Assembly: GCF_030499575.1 (NCBI RefSeq)
Contig: NZ_JASTLC010000001.1
Location: forward strand, 744,001-808,000
From: Streptomyces sp. DG2A-72
Lineage (GTDB): Bacteria; Actinomycetota; Actinomycetes; Streptomycetales; Streptomycetaceae
DNA: 64,000 nt
Direction: 5' to 3'
Shown here: in pieces, positions 16,832 to 25,338 of the stretch
Layout: each line of letters begins with the position of its first letter
Numbering within the stretch: the first letter of the stretch is position 1
Program-made: the position numbers and the translations under genes
The notes under the pieces: generated by a model
Database searches by the model: none
What the model was told of the DNA's origin: nothing
The model's input: only the letters and a program-made list of their open reading frames with translations

Positions 16832-18070
16832 GTGTCCGTGATCTCCAGGGTCCTGGCGCCCTCCGCCGGCGCCGAACTCGCCGAGCTGGTCGCGGCGTTG
16901 CTGTCGGCGCGGGTCAGCGCACAGCTGCGGCTGCCGTCAGCTCCGGCCAGAGCTGGCACGTCGGCGGTACGTCCGGTCGGGGCCGCACTCCCCACTCCGC
17001 CGCCCGCCGCCGTCGTACGACTGCCGGGGCCGCGCATGCCGACGGGTCCCGCCGGTCTCGGTACGTCGGCCGCCCGCGCGTTCACCCCCGGTCCGCCCGC
17101 TCAGGCGCCGCCCGTCGAACCCGGTGCGCGGCTGCACTGTCCGCCCGCCGTCCGTGACGACCCCGCCCTGGGCGAGACCGTCAACGAGCGGCTGGTCGAG
17201 TGGGCCGAGGAGGTCGGGATCTATCCCGGCCAGCTCGACAAGGTCCAGCGGGCGGGCTTCGGCCGGCTGATCATGCTGGCGCACCCCGAGTCGGACGATC
17301 CCGACCGGCTGCTGGCGGCGGCCAAGTGCGCGCTGTCCGAGTGGTCCGTCGACGACCATTACATGGACGGCGAGGTGGAGGAGGCCCGACCTGAACTGCT
17401 GGGGCAGCGCCTCGCGATCGCCCACTCGGTGATCGACCAGGCCCACCTGCCGCTGGCGTACGCGCCGCAGCTGGAGCGGGTCGTACGGGCCGACCCGGTG
17501 ATGCGGGCCCTGCGCGCGGGGCTCGACGACCTGGCCCGGTACGCCACCAGCAGCCAGGTGCGCCGGCTGCGCAACGAGTTGTCGATCATGTTCGTGGCGT
17601 ACAACCAGGAGGCCGTCTGGCAGACGGGCGAACAGACGCCGCCGGTCTGGGAGTTCCTGATGCACCGGCACGAGAACAGCTTCGTGCCCTGCATGGTGCT
17701 CATCGACGCGATCGCCGGCTACGAGCTGTCGCAGGGCGAGTTCTCCGACCCGCGGGTGCGCCGTGCCTTCACCGTGGCGGGGTCCGCGAGCGTGATCGTC
17801 AACGACCTGTACTCCATGGGCAAGGAGAGCCCGACGGACTTCAGCCTGCCCCGGCTGATCGCCGCCGAGGACGACTGCTCGCTGGAGGAGGCCGTCGAGC
17901 GCACCGTCGACATCCACAACGAACTCATGCACACCTTCGAGGCGGAGGCGGCTGCCCTCGCCCTCACCGGCTCCCCCGAGCTGCGCCGCTTCCTGGCCGG
18001 CATCTGGGCCTGGCTGGGCGGCAGCCGCGAATGGCACGCCCGCAGCGCCCGCTACACCACTGCGGCCTGA
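16832..18070 (+). CDS. Terpene cyclase, 2-methylisoborneol-synthase type, encapsulin cargo
   Basis: 412-residue class I terpene synthase that cyclises a methylated geranyl diphosphate. Residues 1-100 are Pro/Ala-rich and disordered-looking, holding two GTSA motifs (ARAGTSAVRP and GPAGLGTSAARAF), a likely cargo-loading segment like the GTA-type motif in known 2-MIB synthases. Catalytic domain: aspartate-rich SVDDHYMD near 175, pyrophosphate triad VNDLYSMGKE near 325, C-terminal SREWHARSARYT. GTG lies 5 nt after the shell gene. Product is most likely 2-methylisoborneol, but a related methylated monoterpene such as 2-methylenebornane cannot be excluded. Confidence 0.9.
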   Translation: MSVISRVLAPSAGAELAELVAALLSARVSAQLRLPSAPARAGTSAVRPVGAALPTPPPAAVVRLPGPRMPTGPAGLGTSAARAFTPGPPAQAPPVEPGARLHCPPAVRDDPALGETVNERLVEWAEEVGIYPGQLDKVQRAGFGRLIMLAHPESDDPDRLLAAAKCALSEWSVDDHYMDGEVEEARPELLGQRLAIAHSVIDQAHLPLAYAPQLERVVRADPVMRALRAGLDDLARYATSSQVRRLRNELSIMFVAYNQEAVWQTGEQTPPVWEFLMHRHENSFVPCMVLIDAIAGYELSQGEFSDPRVRRAFTVAGSASVIVNDLYSMGKESPTDFSLPRLIAAEDDCSLEEAVERTVDIHNELMHTFEAEAAALALTGSPELRRFLAGIWAWLGGSREWHARSARYTTAA

Positions 18071-18112
18071 CGCTCTCTCACATCACTTCGTCAGCAAGGA
18101 GATTGATTCGCC

Positions 18113-18982
18113 ATGTCCATCATCGACACCCCCGTGAACACCGTGCACCACGTCCTGCGCACCGCGTACCAGAAGTCCGTCGCCGCCTACTGGAACGCCG
18201 AGAAGAACCCGGTCAATCTCCGCCTCGGCGAGGTCGACGACCTGTACCACCACCACTACGGCCTCGGCGAGTACGACCGGTCCGTCCTCGAAGGCCCGGC
18301 CGACACCCGCGAGCAGCGCATGATCGAGGAGATGCACCGGCTGGAGACCGCGCAGGCCGACGTGCTCCTCGACCACCTCGGCGACATCCGCCCCGCGGAC
18401 CGTCTGCTGGACGCCGGTTCCGGCCGCGGCGGCACCAGCATCATGGCGAACGGCCGCTTCGGCTGCCACGTCGACGGCGTGAGCATCTCCGAGCAGCAGG
18501 TCGCCTTTGCCAACGACCAGGCGGTCAAGCGGGGCGTGGCCGACCAGGTCCGCTTCCACTTCCGCAACATGCTCGACACCGGCTTCGCGACCGGCTCGCG
18601 GCGCGGCATCTGGACCAACGAGACGACGATGTACGTCGATCTCTTCGAGCTGTACGGGGAGTTCGCGCGGCTGCTGGAGTACGGCGGCCGGTATGTGTGC
18701 ATCACCGGGTGTTCCAACGACGTCCAAGGGCTGCGGTCCAAGGCGGTCAGCAAGATCGACGAGCACTACACCTGCAACATCCACCCCCGCAGCGAGTACT
18801 TCAGGGCCCTCGCCGGGAACGGTCTCGTGCCGATCGACGTGGTGGACCTGACGCCCGCGACGATTCCCTACTGGGAGCTGCGGGCCAGGTCCGAGGTGGC
18901 GACGGGGATCGAGGAGGCGTTCCTGACCGCGTACAAGGAAGGCAGCTTCCACTATCTCCTGATCGCGGCGGACCGGATCTGA
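18113..18982 (+). CDS. Geranyl diphosphate 2-C-methyltransferase
   Basis: 289-residue SAM-dependent methyltransferase that adds a methyl to C2 of geranyl diphosphate, giving the C11 precursor of 2-methylisoborneol. Seen: N-terminal AYQKSVAAYWNAEKNPVNLR, DDLYHHHYGLGEYD, SAM motif I LLDAGSGRGGTSIMA near 97-111, GVSISEQQVAFANDQAVKRG and a C-terminal EAFLTAYKEGSFHYLLIAAD, all characteristic of the family. ATG with AAGGAG. Third gene of the encapsulin operon, 42 nt after the cyclase. It carries no obvious cargo motif, so methylation probably happens outside the shell. Confidence 0.95.
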   Translation: MSIIDTPVNTVHHVLRTAYQKSVAAYWNAEKNPVNLRLGEVDDLYHHHYGLGEYDRSVLEGPADTREQRMIEEMHRLETAQADVLLDHLGDIRPADRLLDAGSGRGGTSIMANGRFGCHVDGVSISEQQVAFANDQAVKRGVADQVRFHFRNMLDTGFATGSRRGIWTNETTMYVDLFELYGEFARLLEYGGRYVCITGCSNDVQGLRSKAVSKIDEHYTCNIHPRSEYFRALAGNGLVPIDVVDLTPATIPYWELRARSEVATGIEEAFLTAYKEGSFHYLLIAADRI

Positions 18983-19012
18983 CCGAGTGCCCTCTCTCGA
19001 TCACGCTGCCTG

Positions 19013-19345
19013 CGTACAGAGGAACAGGTGCCGGTCCTGGTCGTCGGCGAGAGGGTCGGCGGTGTGTGCGGCTCTGCCGTCGACGGTGGAAGGCATGACG
19101 AAGGCGCAGGTGGCGGAGGTGTCCTCGCGGTAGTTGGCCATGTTGGCGCGGAGGATCGCCTCGGCGAGCCGGTCGGTGTGGTCGGTGCGCAGATCGGTCG
19201 GCAGGCGCAGGGAGGGTGGCCGCGGTCAGGGTGCTCCAGTAGTGGGGGAAGACGTCCCCCCACAGGCGGTCGGCGCCGCACCAGAAGCCGTCCCAGTGGC
19301 GGATCGCCGCCCCGTGCAGCCGAGCGTGGGGCTGCGGTCCTCATC
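19013..19345 (-). pseudogene. Frameshifted 3' remnant of an unidentified gene
   Basis: Minus-strand reading gives RLHGAAIRHWDGFWCGADRL and WGDVFPHYWSTLT in one frame, without a start and behind a stop. One extra C near 19219 moves the continuation to another frame: TDLRTDHTDRLAEAILRANM, then ANYREDTSATCAFVMPSTVD and a natural stop near 19013. The two pieces join smoothly if one base is removed, so this is a decayed C-terminal gene fragment. I do not recognise the family. Confidence 0.45.
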
Positions 19346-19622
19346 CAGGACGGCCCGCCGCCGGACTGACCGCGAAGAGCCCCCTCCCGACTGCTGGTGA
19401 CGGACCGCAGGACCGGTGCGGCAAAGGCCGAGCACGTCTACGAGGCCGACCGGACGAACACGGCCTGTGCATGCGCCCGTTCGCCTGCCCCACCCACTGA
19501 CCGACGGCAGTTTTTCCTTTCTGTGGACAAAGTGTGGACGCATAGGAGCCAAGTACTTACGCTGAGCGTCGCTTTGCCACAGAAGTCTGCGTGCGTCGCC
19601 GCCGAACAACGCAGGAGGAAGA
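19346..19622. other. Intergenic leader of the secreted PA14/propeller gene
   Basis: About 280 nt with no convincing gene. It contains an A/T-richer stretch (GGCAGTTTTTCCTTTCTGTGG near 19505-19525), unusual for this DNA and likely promoter-associated, and ends with AGGAGGAAGA directly before the GTG start. Confidence 0.5.
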
Positions 19623-22600
19623 GTGAAGCCACCCCCCGAGCGCCACGAATCCCCCGGGCATATAACCCGCCTCGTCCGTCACAGAGTTCGAAGAGCCACC
19701 GGGTTGCTGCTCACCGCCCTCCTCGGCGGCGCCCTCGTCAGCCCCGCCGCGGCCGACGACGTTCCCCGGCCCTTCGCGGACCTCCCGCCGCAGGAACCAG
19801 GCGTCACCCTGCGGGTGTTCGACATCCAGTCCCCGCTCAGCAAACTGTGCGATCTCAAGCCCGCACAGACGCCCAATGTCGACAAGCTGATTCCGGCGGC
19901 CGACTGGACGTCCACCGACGGCTTCGGGTTCAGCGACAACTTCGTGTCGCAGATCATCGGCAATCTGAACGTGCCCAAGGACGGCGGGTACACCTTCCGG
20001 CTGATCAGTGACGACGGATCCCGGCTCTTCCTCGGCGACCAGCAGGTCATCGACCACGACGGGCTGCACGGCGCCGAGCCCAAGGACGGCGGGATCACGC
20101 TGAACGCGGGCTATACCTCGCTGCGCATCGACCACTTCGACGCGGGCGGCGGTCAGCAGGTCACGCTGCAGTGGAAGCCGCCGGGGGCAGCTGAGTTCAC
20201 GGTCGTGCCGAACTCCGTGCTGAGCACGGACGCCGGGGTCGTCAGAGTCACGGCTCCCGGACGCAAGGAGTGCGAGGGGACGTACGACACCCCGGGCGAC
20301 GGGCTGCCCCTGACCGAGGTCAACCCCGGCTACAGGCTGACGAATCTGCGGCCCGAGGGCTTCGAACCGCAGGTGTCCGCGATGGACTGGCTGCCCGACG
20401 GCCGGCTCGCGATCTCCACCTGGGGCGGCAGTGAGCAGACCAAGGGCGAGGTGTACCTCCTGGACCACGTCACCGGCGACACCGGACCCGACAAGGTCAC
20501 GTACAAGAAGATCGCCGACGGGCTCAAGGAACCCATGGGCATCAAGTACGTGGGCGGGAAGCTGTATGTGTCGGAGAAGCATCAGCTGACCGAGCTGAAC
20601 GACACCAACGGTGACGATGTGACGGATGAGAAGAAGAAGATCGCCGAGTGGCCGTTCGGCGGGAACTTCCATGAGTTCGCCTTCGGACTGCTCTACGACA
20701 AGGGCGACTTCTATCTGAACCTGTCCGTCGCGATCAACTACGGCGGCGCGACCACCGACCCGCAGCCCGCCCCCAACCGCGGCACCACCATCAAGGTCAA
20801 CAAGGCCACGGGCAAGGTCAGTTACCTGGCCGGCGGCCTGCGCACCCCGAACGGCATCGGCCGCGGCCCCGACAACGAACTGTTCGTCACCGACAACCAG
20901 GGCGGCTGGCTGCCCGCCTCCAAGCTGGTGCACGTCGAGCAGGACCGGTTCTTCAACCACTACATGAACCCGGACGGCCCGTACGACGACAAGCCCGTCA
21001 CCAAGCCGGTGCTCTGGCTGCCGCAGAATGAGATCGCCAACTCGCCCAGCACACCGATGCGGTTGAAGAAGGGCCCGTTCGCCGGGCAGATGGTGTTCGG
21101 TGACGTCACCTACGGCGGACTGCAGCGCGCCGATCTCGAGAAGGTCGACGGCGAGTACCAGGGCGCGGTGTTCCGGCACACGCAGGGCCTCGAGTCCGGC
21201 ATCACCCGGATCAGCGAAGGGCCCGACGGTGCGATCTACACCGGCGGTCTGGGCGCCGACGGCAACTGGGGGCAGGCGGGCAAGCTCCGCTTCGGCCTGC
21301 AGAAGCTGACCCCGAACGGCAAGACCGCCTTCGACATCAAGACGATGCGCGCGACCCCGAACGGCTTCGAACTCACCTACACCAAGCCCCTGTCGAAGGA
21401 GACCGCGGCCAAGCTCACCGAGGGCGCGTACTCCGTCGAGCAGTGGCGTTACGCGCCGACCCCGGCGTACGGCGGCCCGAAGATCGACGAGGAGTCGCTG
21501 CCGGTCACGTCGGCGAAGCTCTCCAAGGACCGCAAGAAGGTCCAGCTCACCATCCCCGGCCTCAAGACCGACCGCGTGGTGCATGTCCGCTCGCCGCGCC
21601 CGTTCTCGTCCACCGAGGGCGAGCAGCTGTGGTCCACCGAGGCCTGGTACACGCTCAACGCCAAGCCCGGACCCGATGAACCCGTCACCACGTACGACGC
21701 CGAGTCCGGCCGCCTGTCCGGCAGCGCGGGCACCGACACCGAGCACGCCGGATACACCGGCGGCGGCTTCGTCGACGGCTTCGGTGAACAGGGCGCCAAG
21801 GTGAGCGTGGACGTCGAGGTCGGCAAGCAGGGCGCGTACGACGTGGGGCTGCGCTACGCCAACGGCCCGCACCCTGCCCCGGGCACGAAGACGGTCGGCG
21901 TCTCCGTCAACGGCGGCGAGGCGAAGCAGACGAGACTGCCGTCGACGGGCGAGTGGAACCGCTGGTCGACGAAGACCGAACGCTTCGAGCTCCGCAAGGG
22001 CCGCAACACGATCACGTACTCCGTGGGCGAAGGCGACACCGGCCACGTCAACCTCGACGCGGTCGACATCCGCCGCCCAGGCGCGCGGATCGACCTGTTC
22101 TCCGGCGGCAGCATCTCCACGGCCTGGCAGCACACCGACGGCCGCAGCGCCGAATGGCCGCACACCGCCGAGAAGTCCATGGAGGTCTGCTGCGGCGACC
22201 TGCGCACGAAGCAGCACTTCGGCGACTTCAAGCTGCATGTCGAGTTCCGCGTCCCCAAACTCCCGGACGACGTCACCGGCCAGGACCGCGGCAACAGCGG
22301 TGTCTATCTCCAGGATCGGTACGAGGTGCAGATCCTCGACTCGTACGGAGACACGGATCTCGCGAACAACGAGGCGGCGTCCGTCTACCTGAAGAAGGCC
22401 GCCGACCTCAACGCCGCGAAGCCTCCTGAGACATGGCAGACGTACGACATCACCTTCCGTGCCGCGCGCTTCGACGGGGACGGCAAGAAGGCTTCGGACG
22501 CGCGGGTCACGGTGATCTGGAACGGCAAGAAGGTCCACGACGACGTGGCCATCGGCGGGCCGACGGGTGGTGGTGAACCCGAGTCGGCCGCGCTCGGTGC

Positions 22601-22667
22601 GATCCGCCTCCAGGACCACGGCAACAAGGTCCGGTTCCGCAACGTGTGGGTGGAGCCGCTGTCCTGA
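19623..22667 (+). CDS. Secreted PA14 / beta-propeller / CBM / DUF1080 multidomain protein
   Basis: 1014-residue exported protein. Residues 1-45 form a Tat-like signal (RLVRHRVRRATGLLLTALLG ... SPAAADD). Then a PA14 domain (about 60-205; GGYTFRLISDDGSRLFLGDQ), a sorbosone/glucose-dehydrogenase-like propeller (about 235-570; EPMGIKYVGGKLYVSEKHQL, GRGPDNELFVTDNQGGWLPA), a linker domain, a CBM6/35-like module (about 690-800; GAYDVGLRYANGPHPAPGTK) and a C-terminal DUF1080/3-keto-disaccharide hydrolase domain (about 815-1014; SGVYLQDRYEVQILDSYGDT). GTG start behind AGGAGG. Architecture points to extracellular carbohydrate binding and hydrolysis or oxidation; substrate unknown. Confidence 0.88.
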   Translation: MKPPPERHESPGHITRLVRHRVRRATGLLLTALLGGALVSPAAADDVPRPFADLPPQEPGVTLRVFDIQSPLSKLCDLKPAQTPNVDKLIPAADWTSTDGFGFSDNFVSQIIGNLNVPKDGGYTFRLISDDGSRLFLGDQQVIDHDGLHGAEPKDGGITLNAGYTSLRIDHFDAGGGQQVTLQWKPPGAAEFTVVPNSVLSTDAGVVRVTAPGRKECEGTYDTPGDGLPLTEVNPGYRLTNLRPEGFEPQVSAMDWLPDGRLAISTWGGSEQTKGEVYLLDHVTGDTGPDKVTYKKIADGLKEPMGIKYVGGKLYVSEKHQLTELNDTNGDDVTDEKKKIAEWPFGGNFHEFAFGLLYDKGDFYLNLSVAINYGGATTDPQPAPNRGTTIKVNKATGKVSYLAGGLRTPNGIGRGPDNELFVTDNQGGWLPASKLVHVEQDRFFNHYMNPDGPYDDKPVTKPVLWLPQNEIANSPSTPMRLKKGPFAGQMVFGDVTYGGLQRADLEKVDGEYQGAVFRHTQGLESGITRISEGPDGAIYTGGLGADGNWGQAGKLRFGLQKLTPNGKTAFDIKTMRATPNGFELTYTKPLSKETAAKLTEGAYSVEQWRYAPTPAYGGPKIDEESLPVTSAKLSKDRKKVQLTIPGLKTDRVVHVRSPRPFSSTEGEQLWSTEAWYTLNAKPGPDEPVTTYDAESGRLSGSAGTDTEHAGYTGGGFVDGFGEQGAKVSVDVEVGKQGAYDVGLRYANGPHPAPGTKTVGVSVNGGEAKQTRLPSTGEWNRWSTKTERFELRKGRNTITYSVGEGDTGHVNLDAVDIRRPGARIDLFSGGSISTAWQHTDGRSAEWPHTAEKSMEVCCGDLRTKQHFGDFKLHVEFRVPKLPDDVTGQDRGNSGVYLQDRYEVQILDSYGDTDLANNEAASVYLKKAADLNAAKPPETWQTYDITFRAARFDGDGKKASDARVTVIWNGKKVHDDVAIGGPTGGGEPESAALGAIRLQDHGNKVRFRNVWVEPLS

Positions 22668-22693
22668 CCGAGAGGCAGAGCACACCTCGACCG

Positions 22694-22720
22694 TGCCGGC
22701 GGCTCACCGGGCCGCCGGCA
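22694..22720. terminator. Hairpin terminator between convergent genes
   Basis: Perfect 10-bp stem TGCCGGCGGC / GCCGCCGGCA with a 7-nt loop, just after the multidomain gene. It overlaps the stop region of a small opposite-strand frame and could act in both directions. Confidence 0.6.
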
Positions 22721-22883
22721 GGGTCTTGCCCACACGGGCGAGCGGGGACAGGGCAATGACAGTCTTTGCGTGCAGCTCTCGGCCTTTCGCGTACGCCGCG
22801 GCGCACTCTTCCAAGGTCATGCGCGCCGCGCACGACATGTCGATCTTGTTCGGCCTGCGGGTGTCTGGCTGTCTCATGCTCAT
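22704..22883 (-). CDS. Small hypothetical protein
   Basis: 59-codon frame on the minus strand (MSMRQPDTRRPNKIDMSCAA...), basic at the N-terminus, then an Ala-rich helix LEECAAAYAKGRELHAKTVI. Third-position G+C is fairly high and the position, divergent from the PIG-L gene and ending in a terminator hairpin, fits a real gene. A GAGCGG box lies upstream. No known domain is recognised, and it may be a chance frame. Confidence 0.38.
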   Translation of the reverse strand: MSMRQPDTRRPNKIDMSCAARMTLEECAAAYAKGRELHAKTVIALSPLARVGKTLPAAR

Positions 22884-22961
22884 GGGTTGCCGCTCAAGAT
22901 CAGTCTCAGATTCATGGCATTTCTTCAGACGGCGGGCCCTGTACACGGAAGGATGGGCGAC

Positions 22962-23723
22962 ATGACATTGCCTGCCCTCCCCGAGGAGTCCTTTCAGCGC
23001 GTGCTCTGCGTCGTCGCGCACCCTGACGACATGGAGTACGGCACATCCGCGGCCGTCGCTCGCTGGACCGCGCGCGGCATCGAGGTCGGTTATCTCCTGC
23101 TCACCCGCGGCGAGGCCGGCATGCCGAACCCTCCCGAGGAGACGGCACGCCTGCGCGTCGCCGAGCAGAAGGCCGCCTGCGCCGTCGTCGGCGTCAAGCA
23201 CCTGACCGTACTCGAACATCCGGACGGCGTGCTCGTCTACGGCCTCGACCTGCGCCGGGACATCTGCCGGGAGATCCGCCGGTTCAAGCCCGACGTCGTA
23301 CTCGGCACCGGCTACGACATCGAGACGCCCTATGGCTTCGACCAGGCCGACCACCGCGCGGCCGGGCTCGCGACGCTCGACGCGGTGCGCGACGCGGGCA
23401 ACCGGTGGGTCTTCCCGGAGCAGGTCGACGACGAGGGCCTCGAACCGCACTCCGTGCGCTGGCTCATCGTCCCCGGACTCGCCGGCTCCGGCGCGACCCA
23501 CGGCGTCGAGGTCACGGGTGAGCCGCTGCGGCGCGGCGTCGCCTCGCTCAAGGCACACGCCGCGTACCTGGCCGCGCTCCCGGACCACCCTGCCCCCGAG
23601 GACTTCATCCCGAAGTTCACCGCGCTGAGCGGCAAGGCCATGGGCGTCGAGCACGCCGTCCTGTTCCGCGCCCACGACCTGCAGGCACCACCGGAGTTCT
23701 TCACCGAAGCCGTGGAGGACTGA
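22962..23723 (+). CDS. PIG-L family N-acetylglucosaminyl deacetylase
   Basis: 253-residue zinc hydrolase of the PIG-L/LmbE superfamily, which removes acetyl groups from N-acetylglucosamine-type substrates, for example in mycothiol metabolism or antibiotic tailoring. Seen: metal motif VVAHPDDMEYG near residues 18-28, TRGEAG, and the downstream histidine in FDQADHRAAGLATLDAV near 130. ATG at 22962 has GGAAGG at suitable distance; an ATG three codons upstream is too close to it. Single-gene unit. Substrate cannot be assigned; mycothiol MshB or Mca identity is not supported by context. Confidence 0.88.
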   Translation: MTLPALPEESFQRVLCVVAHPDDMEYGTSAAVARWTARGIEVGYLLLTRGEAGMPNPPEETARLRVAEQKAACAVVGVKHLTVLEHPDGVLVYGLDLRRDICREIRRFKPDVVLGTGYDIETPYGFDQADHRAAGLATLDAVRDAGNRWVFPEQVDDEGLEPHSVRWLIVPGLAGSGATHGVEVTGEPLRRGVASLKAHAAYLAALPDHPAPEDFIPKFTALSGKAMGVEHAVLFRAHDLQAPPEFFTEAVED

Positions 23724-23740
23724 CTCCTTGAGTGAGTCAG
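23720..23740. terminator. Small hairpin between convergent gene ends
   Basis: CTGACTC / GAGTCAG with a 7-nt loop directly at the PIG-L stop codon, opposite the end of the degenerate nitroreductase-like gene. A weak bidirectional terminator. Confidence 0.4.
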
Positions 23741-23742
23741 CG

Positions 23743-24288
23743 TCAGTCCTGCGGAGTGAGCGGGACGATCCGGATTTCGCGGTCGGTCCTCTGTGCGTCC
23801 TCGTCGTACAGCGGGAAGACGCGCACCATCCGGGGCCGGAGGAGCTCACGCTCGGCCGGGGACGCGACCCGGGCGCGAGCGGTGAACCGCCGGCCGCCGA
23901 CCTGCACCCCGACGCTCGGGTCCGCCCGGAGGTTCTTGAACCACGCCGGATCCTCGCCTGCGGTGCCGTAGATCAGGCACGGGCGGCGCGGAATGCCGGT
24001 CCTGCATCCGGTCCTGGCGAGTACGAGCGTGTGGACGCCGTTCGACTCGTGTCCCTCGCTGCCACCGAAGGCCAGATACGTACGAGTCTGCTCAGCGACC
24101 CAGTCCCATCGCGAGTCGGTGGCGTGGTCGAGGTCGGCCACCGGCGTGTGGAACGTCGACAACTCGACCCGGCCGTGGCCGTCCGGCGTCCGCACGACGG
24201 CGAGGTCCGCCTCCCTTCCTCTCAGTTCGACCGACTCGAGAGGAAGGTCGCAGCGCCGGCTGCCGGCCAGCCAGGTAGTTGCCCGCAC
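23743..24288 (-). pseudogene. Chimeric remnant: VOC tail fused to F420-type nitroreductase with internal gap
   Basis: Codons 17-50 read as the tail of a VOC/glyoxalase gene (READLAVVRTPDGHGRVELS, then TFHTP). From about 24141 (GTG) the frame continues as a Ddn/deazaflavin-dependent nitroreductase-like protein (DSRWDWVAEQTRTYLAFGGS, LARTGCRTGIPRRPCLIYG, AWFKNLRADPSVGVQVGGR). Between IYG and AWFKNL roughly a dozen residues are missing that normally hold the VASNGG-type cofactor-binding loop. The VOC part lacks its first half. Two genes seem to have been trimmed and joined. A functional 132-residue protein from the inner GTG is possible but unlikely. Confidence 0.55.
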
Positions 24289-24347
24289 TCAGTCCGAGTC
24301 GCTTGCCGCGGGGGCCTCAGCCCTTCGGGAGTCGGACGTGTCGGAGT

Positions 24348-24881
24348 TCACGCCTGGTACTCGGTGAGGTCGATGGTGTGGACGCGTAGCGGATAGCCAT
24401 ATACCGGGTGTGTCGTCTCACGCTCGGGTGCCATGCCGAGCTTGCGGATGATGTCCTCGGAGGCGTCGTCCCCCACCCGGTTGATGCTGATGACGCGGTC
24501 GAGGCCGCGGTCCTGGAGTGCGAACTCCAGTGTGGCGTGGGCGGCTTCGGATGCGTATCCCTGGCCCCAGAACGATGAGCCGAGCCGCCAGCTGATGGCC
24601 ACGGCGGGCAGTACCTCCGGCAGGAACTCGGGCACGGACAAGCCGGTGAACCCTGCTAGTTCCCCCGAGGCCAGCAGCTCGACGGCGAAGAGTCCGAACC
24701 CTTCCTCGTCCCATTCCTCCTCCCACCGCTCGATGGCTTGTGCCGTGTGGTCCAGGTCGCGCACCGAGCCGTCGTCGATCCAGTGCATGACCTGGGGGTC
24801 CGCGTGGATGTCCGCCATCGGCGCGAGGTCGTCGTCATGCCAGCGACGCAGGAGGAGGCGGGGTGTGCGGATCTCGGTCAT
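24348..24881 (-). CDS. GNAT-family N-acetyltransferase (RimJ/RimL type)
   Basis: 177-residue acetyltransferase. Seen: IRTPRLLLRRWHDDDLAPMA at the N-terminus (RimJ/RimL pattern), the acetyl-CoA binding segment SSFWGQGYASEAAHATLEFA near 105-125, and the C-terminal DRVISINRVGDDASEDIIRK with LGM. It transfers acetyl from CoA to an amine, perhaps a protein N-terminus or small molecule. ATG at 24881 chosen; an upstream ATG three codons earlier is possible. Single gene, divergent from a degenerate region. Confidence 0.88.
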   Translation of the reverse strand: MTEIRTPRLLLRRWHDDDLAPMADIHADPQVMHWIDDGSVRDLDHTAQAIERWEEEWDEEGFGLFAVELLASGELAGFTGLSVPEFLPEVLPAVAISWRLGSSFWGQGYASEAAHATLEFALQDRGLDRVISINRVGDDASEDIIRKLGMAPERETTHPVYGYPLRVHTIDLTEYQA

Positions 24882-24990
24882 GGCGCCCATCCTGCCGAAG
24901 GCAAGGGCCTTACCGGTAATCCTGCGCACGCCCGTGCTGCCGCTCGGGGACCGCAAGGCATCAAGCCGCCTGCACCGCACACCGTGACGT

Positions 24991-25336
24991 GTGGCACATC
25001 GGGACCCAGTCGCGGCAGCGCTCGGGGCGGCGGCCTATGTGGTCGCGGCCCGGGCCGACCTGGTCCCGCGGCTGCCGCCACGTCGTCTGGTGCGCCAGAG
25101 CGTCTGGGGTGTCGCAGGCGTGCTGCTGCGAGGTTCGATCGGTCTGGCGTCCTCCGCTCCGACCGGCCGACCGACCGACCGATTTCACCCGCTGGGATCT
25201 GGCGCTGCATTCCCCGCTGTGTCTGGCGCTCGGGGGGTTGACGGCATACGTCGCCGCCTCCACTCGCGACCCTCACCGTCCAGACCGGCGCCATGTCATC
25301 AAGAGACTCAAGGACCCCACGAATCGAGGAAGCTGA
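24991..25336 (+). pseudogene. Degenerate membrane-protein-like stretch
   Basis: Two hydrophobic pieces in different frames: AALGAAAYVVAARADLVPRL and GVAGVLLRGSIGLA in one, and DLALHSPLCLALGGLTAYVA in another, ending IKRLKDPTNRGS with a stop. The latter overlaps the ribosome site of the next small frame. A GACC microrepeat run (CCGACCGACCGACCG near 25170) lies at the frame change and could be the slip site. The family is not recognised. It may be noncoding. Confidence 0.3.
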
Positions 25337-25338
25337 CG

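Noticed and set aside
19557..22685. Very long antisense open frame of about 1040 codons opposite the secreted multidomain gene
   Set aside because: GC-rich DNA leaves antisense frames open. The sense frame has signal peptide, ribosome site and domains, while the antisense translation is low-complexity Val/Arg/Gly-rich.
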